A stretch of 64,000 nt of DNA, from contig OY754964.1 of the NCBI GenBank assembly GCA_963576475.1, positions 7,163,486 through 7,227,485 of the forward strand. The letters run 5' to 3'. Below, piece by piece: positions 41,401 through 51,200 of this stretch (the stretch's first letter is position 1; each line of letters starts with the position of its first letter). The notes below the pieces were generated by a model, which worked only from the letters and a program-made list of their open reading frames with translations, made no database searches and was not told where the DNA came from. This DNA comes from Molanna angustata (lineage: Eukaryota > Arthropoda > Insecta > Trichoptera > Molannidae). The position numbers and the translations under genes are program-made.

Positions 41401-42669
41401 AGATAGACAAACTATTAATGCAGTATAGTGAAGAATGCTTATGTTGTATGAAATATTTTAAAAAAAGCAGATAAATTTTGTTTTAAAGAACGCGAGAGCA
41501 TTTTTCAAATTTTGACAGGTGATATCATATGAAGAATTTTTTTGTTATTTATGGAAAGCTAATCAGTTCTATGTTCAAGCTCTTTACATTATATCATGAA
41601 ATCAAATTACTACACGTTTCCATACATAGAAATTTATCTAATTACATTTTTATTCATACTAAATGTTACTACCAGGAATATAAATTTTCTTCCGATAGTA
41701 TATTTTTATGTTAAGATAGACAAACTATTAATGCAGTATAGTGAAGACTGCTTATGTTGTATGAAATATTTTAAAAAAAGCAGATAAATTTTGTTTCAAA
41801 GAGCGTTAGAGCATTTTGACAATGTTTACACGTGATATCATATGAAGAAATTATATGATATCTATGAAAAGCTAATCAGTTCTAAGTTCAAGCTATTAAT
41901 ATTCTTCTATCAATATGAAATCAATGAACTGATCATTGCCAAATATAAAAAAATTCTCTTGTTACATATAAGTTTCATACAAATATCCATTAAATAAAAT
42001 ATAATTTTTGAAACCGTTGAATATTTTTCTTTTAACATTGACCAACTTTGAATACAATTTTATGAAGATTCTTGGTGTTGTATAAATAGTTGAAACCAAA
42101 TTAAAATATCTCTAATTTCCAGGTCGTGAGAGCATTTTTTCAGTTTTAATAGATGAAATCATAAAGAAACATTGGGAAAAAATGAACCGTTGTCTATGGA
42201 AAACTAATCAGCTCTAAGTTTATGGACTTAACACATGTGATATCAATATGAAGTCAATCGGACTTATAGTTTGGGCTGCAGAGAGGACACAAAAAAAAAC
42301 AACGTAAATGATGAATTCATAGAGAAGAAATCAAAAGTTGTCTATGGAAAACTAATCATCTCTAGGTCTTTGCACTTTACACATATGATGTTAATATGAA
42401 GTCGATCAGACTTATAGTTTGGGCTGTAGAGAGGACACAAAAAAGATAAATGCTACGGCGTACGGCGTACGGCGTACGGCGTACGGCGTACGGCGTACGG
42501 CGTACGGCGTACGGCGTACAGCGTATACGCCATACACACAAACACATCACGACGAAACTCATAGTGTGCATTCTCTACATGATACCCATTGAGAAATTGA
42601 TGTAAAAAAAATACGCTTAAATTTTGCGAAATCATGACTCTCCCCTATTCCATAGTGTGGAGAGTAAAA
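38464..42669 (+). mobile_element. Repeat-bearing element with 11 monomers of 313 bp
   Basis: Same ends and tail modules as 32258-34217, same strand. Monomer landmarks GCAGATAAATTTTGTT are at 38651, 38963, 39276, 39589, 39902, 40215, 40528, 40841, 41154, 41467 and 41780. Short open frames repeated in the monomers (for example at 39338, 39964, 40903, 41529) arise because the monomers are nearly identical. They have no domain and are not considered genes. Inserted in the hAT remnant. Confidence 0.75.
42455..42523. repeat. (TACGGCG)n heptamer array
   Basis: About 9 perfect TACGGCG units in the tail of the element (two units in the copy at 34073). CpG-rich, ending in the palindrome GGCGTATACGCC-like. 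Confidence 0.9.
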
Positions 42670-42907
42670 AATGCTTTAATCTAAAGCAAATCGCTCAGCA
42701 ATTAACTGTTTAGTCTGGGTTAACGTATTTGTGCGAATCTGCTTTTTCTGGGGGGCAAGTCTGGTCCGACCGGCGAAATCAAAACCCTAGTGATTACTCA
42801 TATCATGGATATAATTATCATTTTTTTAAATGAATATGTCCTTGCTAAACAAGTACATATACATCTTCCTACATTTCCTAAACTAAGAACGAAATGTGAA
42901 CGAAATC

Positions 42908-42978
42908 GGTCGAGGCAGGATTCGAACTGGCGACCACTGGATTACTAGCCCAGCGCGCTAACCGCTCTGTCATCGACC
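42908..42978 (-). ncRNA. tRNA-like sequence inside the MITE, 71 nt
   Basis: On the minus strand GACAGAGCGGTTAGCGCGC (A box) and AGTTCGAATCC (B box) are correctly spaced. CTGGG/TCCAG forms an anticodon stem around CTAGTAA. The outer bases GGTCGA/TCGACC pair. The T stem is imperfect. Likely tRNA-derived, not a working tRNA. Confidence 0.5.
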
Positions 42979-42989
42979 CATCTCAATTA

Positions 42990-43265
42990 TATCCATGATA
43001 AGGGTATAATAATTATATCCATATGAGTATAATAATTATATCCATGATAAGGGTAGGTATAACAATTATATCCATGATATGGATACAATAATTATATCCA
43101 TGATATGAGTATAATAATTATATCCATGATAAGGGTATAATAATTATATCCATGATATGGATACAATAATTATATCCATGATATGGGTATAATAATTATA
43201 TCCATGATATGGATACAATAATTATATCTATGATATGGGTATAATAATTATATCCATGATATGAG
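42990..43265. repeat. Minisatellite of about 28-30 bp (ATAATTATATCCATGATA)
   Basis: About nine units of ATAATAATTATATCCATGAT with GGGTAT/GGATAC variants, inside the MITE. The unit also occurs once at its left inner edge. Confidence 0.85.
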
Positions 43266-43705
43266 TAATCGTGAGGGTTTTGATTTCGCCGGTTGAACCA
43301 GACTTGCCCCCCTGATTTGAAATGAAAATACTAAAGTAAAAAATAACGCAATCGGCTTACTTATGAACATCTGTATTCGTGATTACGTTTGGCATTTAGT
43401 AAAAAGGTTCATTCCTACGATAATGTAACAGAAAACACGCAGTGCCATTCTTCTACCTCTAAATATGTAGTTAGGTACCTACAATACATATGTAAGTTCC
43501 TTTACATAAAAAAATTCTGCTTGCGAGTCGATCGCTTGTCGTCCAATTTTATTCTGTTATCCTATAAATATATATATTCCAACTTCTTCTATATTGAGAT
43601 AAGAAGACGGAATATGTACCTACACATTTATAGGAAATGATTTGTTAAAAAATATAACAGGTTAAATAACCAAGAACATTTTCTTCATATTTAAAAACTT
43701 TTTAC

Positions 43706-44246
43706 TATTTATGGTGTCTCAAAAGAAAGTTTATATTTGTATTCAAAGCGTTATGTGGAGATGTTAGACGACTTGTTGGTGCCTGAACTGCAAAACTTTC
43801 CAGGCTATAACCAAAGAACATGGTTCCAGCAGGACGGCGCAACGTCACACACGTCCAATACATCTCTGCCACGAGTTCGTGAAATTTTCCAAGACAAATT
43901 CATCTCCAGGAGAGGTGACATAAATAGGCCTCCACGCAGTCCTGATTTAACCCCTATGGACTTTTTCCTATGGGGTTATCTTAAATCTAAAGTTTATGTC
44001 AATTAATCGACTTCCCTGGCGCATTTGAAAGAAAACGGTAGCCATCACTGAGTCCACCTGCCGAGCCGTCATAAGTAATTTTACTGTTGGATTAAATGAG
44101 TGCTGCGAACGCGAGGGTCTATATTTGGACGATATTATTTTTAAGAAATAAATTCCCAAATTGTGTACTTTAATAATTATTAACATTTTTTTCGATACAC
44201 GGCTTACTTTTTTTAATCGATCCACTTTCTTTTGAGACACCCTGTA
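43706..44246 (+). pseudogene. DD41D-type Tc1/mariner remnant with terminal inverted repeats
   Basis: The frame 43737-44006 reads VPELQNFPGYNQRTWFQQDG, ATSHTSN, then NRPPRSPDLTPMDFFLWGYL. It holds the second and third catalytic aspartates, separated by 41 residues. A frameshifted C-terminus follows (FTVGLNECCERE, LYLDDIIFKK). The ends GGTGTCTCAAAAGAAAGT (43713) and ACTTTCTTTTGAGACACCCT (44224-44243) are inverted repeats. The N-terminal two thirds are deleted. DD41D spacing recalls the rosa group. Confidence 0.8.
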
Positions 44247-44572
44247 TTTTCGTACCTCAAAAACGCGTTCATAACGAAAAACAATAAAATATATTCTTAG
44301 CTTGATTCCTTTTCATTGCGCTAATTACAAATAGACAACTCCCGCCGCACGATGGCGTTTGCTCCAAATAATAAAAATAAAATAAACGCGGGAGACATGA
44401 CATGTATTATTTATTCCGTCGCTCAAAACACACATGCATCGAGTAAAATAAGAAAAAAGTTCGCATCGCCGACACAACATGTGCGTGTCGTCGTTTGCCT
44501 GATAAATTGTCGTTGTGTTATTTGAAAAGATGTTCCATTTTAGAATTTTTCAAAATATCTCCCGGATTCGTG
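44247..44572. other. Upstream region of the TATA promoter
   Basis: GC-richer than average, with CpG words (CCCGCCGCACGATGGCG). It probably holds upstream promoter elements; none is identified individually. Confidence 0.35.
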
Positions 44573-44606
44573 TATAAAAGACAAGATCCGACACGGCCAG
44601 CTCAGT
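44573..44606 (+). promoter_or_regulatory. Core promoter: TATA box plus initiator
   Basis: TATAAAAG starts at 44573 and a TCAGT initiator lies at 44602-44606, so the likely +1 A (44604) is 31 bases from the TATA start, the standard spacing. AGATTC at +28 resembles a downstream promoter element. The surroundings are unusually rich in CpG for this AT-rich window. The position in front of a good splice donor supports a real start site. Confidence 0.7.
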
Positions 44607-44871
44607 CTCGCGAGGCGTGCGTCTAAATAAAGATTCTACAGAGACGCCTCACCAACAAATAATATGAGTTGTCTTTCCGTGGGACGCGAGAGCTTTCTGG
44701 CTTTTCGCGATTTTGGTTCTCGATTCGTCGGCGGCCGTCCATCGACTATTGCCAAATTATTATTGAATAGTTGTGAAGTTGCAGAGAAAAAACCGTTTTG
44801 TTTGGAAAACTCTGACGACAGCGGTGAAGTTGGCTGCGGATGAAAAAAGTTCCGAGAGTCCCTGAAAAGAG
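44604..44871 (+). other. Candidate non-coding first exon (5' untranslated)
   Basis: The stretch from the initiator to the donor GAG|GTAAGA at 44871/44872 has much higher GC than its flanks. It contains a closed 59-codon upstream frame. It likely joins the exon at 45023. No coding homology was recognised. Confidence 0.55.
44664..44843 (+). CDS. 59-codon upstream ORF in the candidate first exon
   Basis: The first ATG after the predicted transcription start (60 bases downstream) opens a frame of 59 codons ending in TGA at 44841-44843, wholly inside the GC-rich first exon. The product would be a soluble peptide with an N-terminal half rich in R, F and G (GRESFLAFRDFG) and an acidic C-terminus (ENSDDSGEVGCG). 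I do not recognise it. It may be a translational brake on the main frame or a small protein. The next exon holds two more tiny upstream frames (from ATGs near 45043 and 45094). The evidence is position and open length only. Confidence 0.35.
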   Translation: MSCLSVGRESFLAFRDFGSRFVGGRPSTIAKLLLNSCEVAEKKPFCLENSDDSGEVGCG

Positions 44872-45022
44872 GTAAGAAAAACTTTATTATATAACGAATA
44901 GCTTTGAGTTACATACACACTGATGTACCCTGGTAATATTATATTAAATATACGTATACAGTTGACATATTTGATATTTCGTTAGTTTGTATGTTTTATC
45001 GTTTAATTTGTTTTATTTTTAG

Positions 45023-45219
45023 GATAATTGAACGACTTCCAAAATGGAAACTAGACTACAATAATAGTGGTTCGCGTGTTTCTATCGAAGAAATGATAGA
45101 CCTCGAAAAACTATTTTGTTGAAGAAAATTATTATTGTTTGAATAGCGAGCACTAGTACCGATTTAAAATGAAGTTCACAATTGACGTTTTGGGTATTTT
45201 CTTGAAAATCGTCATCAAG
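45023..45219 (+). CDS. Candidate upstream coding first exon (17 codons) of the aquaporin
   Basis: An acceptor TTTTTAG precedes 45023 and a donor AAG|GTACGT follows 45219. ATG at 45169 (AAAATG context) gives 17 codons, [17 protein letters not shown], ending in phase 0. The next plausible coding exon on this strand, 52119, also starts in phase 0. The hydrophobic helix would prolong the aquaporin N-terminus to a 292-residue form. Alternatively it starts another gene whose remaining exons I cannot see. The CPGs and TATA promoter just upstream make a transcribed exon likely; its partner is inference. Confidence 0.45.
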
Positions 45220-48200
45220 GTACGTTCAATGCAATCTATTTTTGACTTATTTTATCACTAACACAATTACAAAGTTTCTGTGTTCAAATGTGTTCGAGAA
45301 CGGCTCTACAGTGTTAGATTTTTTGAAAAAAAAACTTTATATTCTGTTTCAAAGTTGTACCTACTTATATTATATTTCTACAATGTAACACTTTTCTCTG
45401 TGTAAGTCTTTTTTAAACGTAACATCACACTTTTAAATGTTTATGTATAAATTAGCTTAGATATTATATTTTTAACTTATTAGATATTTTATTTTTATAT
45501 TAGATAATACCGAAAGCGAATTTACGATTATCATTTCCGTTTATTTTTTTAATTTTGACTCTTATTTTAAAGAATTTGATTAATGATAGCGGCCGTAACC
45601 TTGTGGTTACCATAAATTTAACTAAATAGGACATTTATCACTAAATCTAGTGACTGAAAACATGATCCAACAGCCGATTTGTTCAAGAAAAATTATTTCT
45701 CTTAACATATCGACAGTGTTTCAAGCCAAGATACGCGAGATTTGTATGCCAGGTCTATATTTTTCACGGTATTTTCAACATTGAAGTAAAAAAACACCGA
45801 CATAGAGGCTTCGTAGCAGAACATTTAGTGTGTCTGTGTGTTCCCTCCCCCCTTATAACTTCTGATCCGCTCAATAGGCCTACAAAACATTTATTTTATT
45901 CATTCAGGGGTTATCAAATTTTGAATTTTTACATTATTTTTCCATATATCTAAAAAACCATTAAAGCTAGAACGCTGAAAATTAGCATAAATATAGACAA
46001 ATACAAAAACTCAAATTTACTTTTTTTTTAATTTCCAGAGTTTCTCACTCATTTTTTTTTTATTAAGAACGTAACAGCGATATGATGCATCATAATAGTT
46101 TGATGTTGCAATGTATGAAATGACAATATTAACCCTTTGAACGCGTAAATCGACTAAAGTCGCCCGATTTTTTTTCCCTTTCGACGCGTAAATCGACTAT
46201 AATTCGTGGCTTGTAAAAAACGATGAAACTTTGGATGCGAAAAAAAAATATATAAATTAAATTTTTTGAGCCCCCTCCCCCCAAAATATAACGTGACAAG
46301 TATCAAGATATGATTAAAAAAAAATAAAAGGAATTATAGAATACTTTATATTTTATTGAAAATTTGCATTTTTCAGATCAAATTTTATTTTTTGCTTAAC
46401 GCGTTCAAAGGTTTAAAGTAATAATAACTTTGATGAATGATATGACAATATTAAAGAAATTATTTTTTATAGTAATTTTTATTTTACTTCTATTTTATTT
46501 TACAAAGGACAGCACACAGTACATGCATACAATTATTAAAAGTAAATAAATAATAATACAAAAATAACATGTACCTCTTACGTACTATACCTAATATCAA
46601 AATAAGACAGTAAAAAAGTGTGAATTAGTGTGGGTGCGCGAATTAGAGAAGAGTAACAATATGTATGTGTGTGAAAGAGATATCTAGAAAGAGTGAGTGT
46701 GTGGGTGTGTATGTATGTGTGTGTGTGTGAGAGAGAGGGTGTGCATGTGTGTGTATACATGATAGACGAACATATATTGATTTGAGAAGAAAAAGAAAAT
46801 ATATTGCTAAGGGTGGTTGGGAAAAATAAAATTACATAATCAGTACCTAATTGATGACTGATATGGCAATATTAAGTAATGATATGTTTCATGAATGATA
46901 TGATAATATTAAAATAACGATAACTTTGATGAATTATATGACATTATTAAAGTTAAAATAACTTTGATAAATGATATGACAATATTAATGTAAAAATAAC
47001 ATCGATGAATGATATAATATTATTATAGTAATGATTTTTGATGATTGATATATTATTATAGTTATGATAACGTTGATGTATTATGCGACAATATTATAGT
47101 AATATATTTCATGAATGATATGACAATACTGAAGTAACGATAACTTTGATGAATTATATGACGTATGATATGACAATATTATGTTATGACTGATATGACA
47201 ATATTCATTTATTTACACAATATACTGCATAAGCCATTCACTACAATACTAAAATAATTCATTACACACAGATTAAAATATAGAACCAAATAAAAATATA
47301 GAAACAGACACAAATAAAGAAACAGATAAAAATATAAACACAGATAAAAACATAGAAACAGATAATGTCATTCATGAATGATTGGGTGCGTGTTTAATTA
47401 ATATTTGACATAGTACCTGTTAGTTGCCTGGGAAGCTAAACAAAATAAAATGATATAACTTTGATGAATAATATACAACACTAAAGTAAAATAACTTTGA
47501 TGAATGGTATCACCATATTAAAGTAATGATGATTTTGATGAAAGTTATTACAGTATTAAAGTAAAAATAGCTTTGATGATTGATATGACAATATCAAAGT
47601 AATGATGACTTTGATGAAAGACATGATAATAATAAAGTAATGATATCATTGTTAAACGAATTAACTGTATCATTTGTTTTGACAACGCAATAATATGATG
47701 TTCGATAAGTAGATATAGGTGTGCATCACGAACAGTGTGGCCATCAAGTTTAATTATAAATTCCCTTCATGTAACACAAGTCACCCACCATATTATATTA
47801 TGATTGTGTATTTATTTATCTGCCAAACGTTCGCTGATGTGATATTGCGAATATGATACAGACATCTACATACATACATGAATCAATAAATGTTAATCAA
47901 AATCGTGTTGGTATCAGGTACCTACTACACAATATTATGTTGAACATAGTTCAATTAGTAGGTATACACATAATAGTGTCTATACTATACCTAGTAGGTA
48001 GGTAAAATGTCATTCTTTGTAATAATAGATATTGGCTACTTGCATGCCACAATATTATATTCAAACTAAAATATATGAACCTACATACATAGGTGTATTT
48101 TAAACAGTGCGTACACTTTAGGTAAACCAGGGGTGTGACGAATCTCAAAATTTACATATTTGCAAATGTGACTATTGACACATAAAATAAGGCCCGACAT

Positions 48201-51200
48201 TACACCAGCATTATTAAACAATAAATTATCGAGTAAATCGTCGATTATCGTCGTTCAATCACACAATTGTAATATCGGTAAATTTTCCTATCAAATAAAC
48301 ATTCCATTTTATATTCCTACAAATCATCGCTTTCAATCGAGCAGTTTTATGATATTATGGTCGGAGTATTTCAACAAAGATACAAAGATAAAAATATACC
48401 TAGTAAAAATGCTTTGATTTCATAAAATTATTCAAAATAATGCCGATTGACGGAACTAGAATTCAATGAAACAACCCAAATTATTGCACAATTTTATTAA
48501 ATCAAATTATTTTAAATATTACTTCTAATCTTTGTTTAAAGAACTCAGCCTCAGGTGGTATATTTAGGCACATAAAATATTTATTTCTCTACAACATATA
48601 GCTACGGAATAATAAAAAAAAAATGCTGTAACAAGGTAATTTAATTTAAATAGGTCATTTTTAAGGTAATTTTTAGGTAATTTTATTTATTTTTTAATAT
48701 ATTTAGTGGAATTTATGTTCAATTTTAAAATTGTGTGACGAACGCATTCACTAGAGAAATGTTGAAAATACATTTTAGAAACACGTAATTAATTTCAATT
48801 AAATGAATCGTAAAATTTGTACTTAGCCAGCGAAGAAATAATTAAAAACATGTTATTATTTCTCTGCATATTACTTATACCTATTATTATTTTACTGGCG
48901 TCTTTGAGTTATATTGAAATATGTTTTCTACATATATTACTTACATAACCATTCATTATTAGGTAGGTACATACATATTGTTACGATACATGTGCATCAT
49001 TTTTTTTAAATTAATTTTTTTATTCGCAAGCTTTCTTTATCTACATACATCCATACGTCTTGTATTTTAAGATTAGGTATGTGATACAAAGTGATTGATG
49101 AATATTGGATATTTTCGTTGAGCCCCTGACGCCCAGTAGTAGTAGTAGTAGGTACACTTATACTTACCAAGTCAATCAATCTATTTTGTACTCTGTTTTG
49201 AAAGAGTTAGCTTGACTTAACATCATTATTTAATAATACGCTCCATACTAAGCGACGTCGCGTCGTCGCTGGCGATAGTTTTCCTGTCAAACTTTCGCGA
49301 AAAAAAAAATCAGCGTACCTACCATGTGCCGGAAGTAGCGTGAAAAGTATAGGTACCTACCTATACTTCTTGAAAATATTTACGAAACAATAAATTATTC
49401 ATCCGAATCGATCAACGATTAAACAACAGTTTACTGTGCTAAAAAGTCGTGGAAAATGTTTATAACGAATCTTATGTAATAATAACTTAACATTAGAAAA
49501 TATACTGTGAGTGCTGTGACATAAACAACATAAATGTGATTAATATTGTGTGAAAGCAATACTACTACTTCCTCAGCTAACTTCAGAGTGCATCAAGGCC
49601 TTATTTGACAAAATGGTAAAAATCAATTTACTGGTTTTGTGAGGAACATGATGCTATAAGAAAATCCAAAACAGAAACGCGTCCAATTTATTTTATGTCG
49701 GGCGATGGAGTCAAGGTGGAAACAAATAAGATACATACCTACCTACTAATAATCTTTGTTTTAATAAAAAAATAATATTTTTTTGTTGGTGATAAATGTC
49801 TCCTTTACACACGACTGCATGGTTGCATTCTTGGTAAAGGACAATATGTTATTTTGTTTTATTGTGTATTTTGAATGTGTTGTATTATAGTTGTAGCCAA
49901 ACACCTTGAACATTTAACCGAGAAGGGGGGCGATTTGCACGTAAACCAACGAAGCAAAAAGACAAGATGTTAGATTGTTCTAGATGTTTGGCAAAAATTA
50001 TACCTAGATAAATAATACTTAATACAAAAAAATATCTACGTATTGACAACAATCATGTTTTGTTATTTTGCTTTTGTTACTACAAACTAGGTATACCTAC
50101 AGTCTACATGTTTTTAAACAGTTGCTAAATTAAATTTTTAGTATATTTCAAACAATTTTGTTTTTTATACTCGCATTGATTTTATAAGTCACGAATAAAA
50201 GTTATTCAAAGTTAATTATAATTTATTTATTAATTTTGCTATTTGTATTTTATTCTGTTCTAATAAAAAAAATATTGTTAATTTCCTATAGACCAAGAGC
50301 CACGGCTACTGTACTGTACCTACCTACTGTCTGTGAAGGCTGATTTTTTCTGTGTAAAAATACCACAGCAGGTAACGATTGGATAATATTATGAACCCTG
50401 AGCACTAATGGCTTTCGGAGATAACAGCTTTCAAAGTGTGGAAAATTACTATTTTAACACGTCATTTATAGTACGAAACGTTTTAGTAAAAAAAGCGTGA
50501 TGTTTTTAAAATTTAATAAGGAAGACGATTAAATATCACGTCTTCCAATTACAGACACATTTGTTGGTGGAAATCCCCTACAGACACATCTAAAGTTTAA
50601 TAAATTGTGGTTTTACCCTTTGTGCAATAGACATTGCGGTTCACAGGCGTGGTATCATTATTGCAACATTACCATTACTCGGAGTAAGTCAACTTCAAAA
50701 TCATGGTTTATACTATAACTGACGTGTTAAAATAGCATTTTTTCAAACTCTGAAAGCTGTTATTCCGAAGGCCACCACTACTCAGGCTCCATTATTATCC
50801 AATCGTTGTTACCTGCTGTAGTATCCTTACACAGGAAAAAATAGTCTTTATACTGTGACTCTGGTTCTGCTAACTTATTCATACTTAATGATTTTATTTT
50901 CAAAACTAACTACACTTTTTTAGTTGTACGGAAAACTAATTAATTTGGATCATCTTCATATCTTAATCTTATCTTGATATGTATATAAAAATCTCGTGCC
51001 ACGATGTCCGTACACGCTTATCTCCGAAACCGCCCAACCGATTTCAATGAAATTTTGTAAATTTGTATGGTTGGTTCCGGATTGAAAGATAGGATAGTTT
51101 TGGATACGATATGTGGCGCTGTTATCGACATATAAAAAATATTTAAATTTTTCAACATTTTTTTTTAAATTTCTTATCCAAAAATACATAAAACCACAAA

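Larger units (their letters stand above)
42751..43311. mobile_element. Harbinger-like MITE with CTG duplication and internal minisatellite
   Basis: About 60 bases at each end are inverted copies (GGGGGCAAGTCTGGT, then CCGGCGAAATCAAAACCCT, GATTACTCATATCATGG). The trinucleotide CTG flanks both sides (42748-42750 and 43312-43314). Removing the element restores the hAT frame SAFS-DLK. A three-base duplication and G-rich ends suit PIF/Harbinger, but no transposase is present to prove it. Confidence 0.75.
38191..43400 (+). pseudogene. hAT transposon remnant, split by two insertions
   Basis: A hAT-like terminus CAGGGGTGGGCACTCAGTCG begins at 38191. Coding DNA to 38463 gives FDMDKPSLENRMMQIISDI. After the first insertion, 42670-42750 gives FNLKQIAQQLTV, stop, SGLTYLCESAFS. 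After the second, 43312-43400 gives DLK.KY.SKK.RNRLTYEHL (dots are stops). The TYLCESAFS.MK..KS..RNRLT box is the C-terminal dimerisation region of hAT transposases of the GTF2IRD2/ZBED-like group. The DDE core is missing. The right terminus is not seen. Confidence 0.7.
46080..47650. repeat. Diverged 36-bp minisatellite with insertions
   Basis: Units like TTTGATGAATGATATGACAA followed by TATTAAAGTAACGATAAC recur from 46090 to about 47640. They are broken by the MITE at 46133-46412, a GT/GA-rich segment at 46440-46840, and a LINE/SINE piece at 47210-47450. Confidence 0.75.

Noticed and set aside
39338..41787. Four copies of 61- and 63-codon frames that could look like a gene family
   Set aside because: They are the same segment of the 313-bp satellite monomer; the frame is not kept in other monomers and there are no domains or promoters.
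42377..42635. Frame with repeated YAVRRTP
   Set aside because: Translation of the (TACGGCG)n heptamer array.
43020..43265. Possible CRISPR-like array (regular ~28-bp repeats)
   Set aside because: Repeats are contiguous without unique spacers and lie inside a MITE in an insect genome; it is a minisatellite.
48175..48417. 80-codon frame as a possible exon
   Set aside because: Codon mix follows the AT-rich background, and it does not fit the phases of the aquaporin exons.
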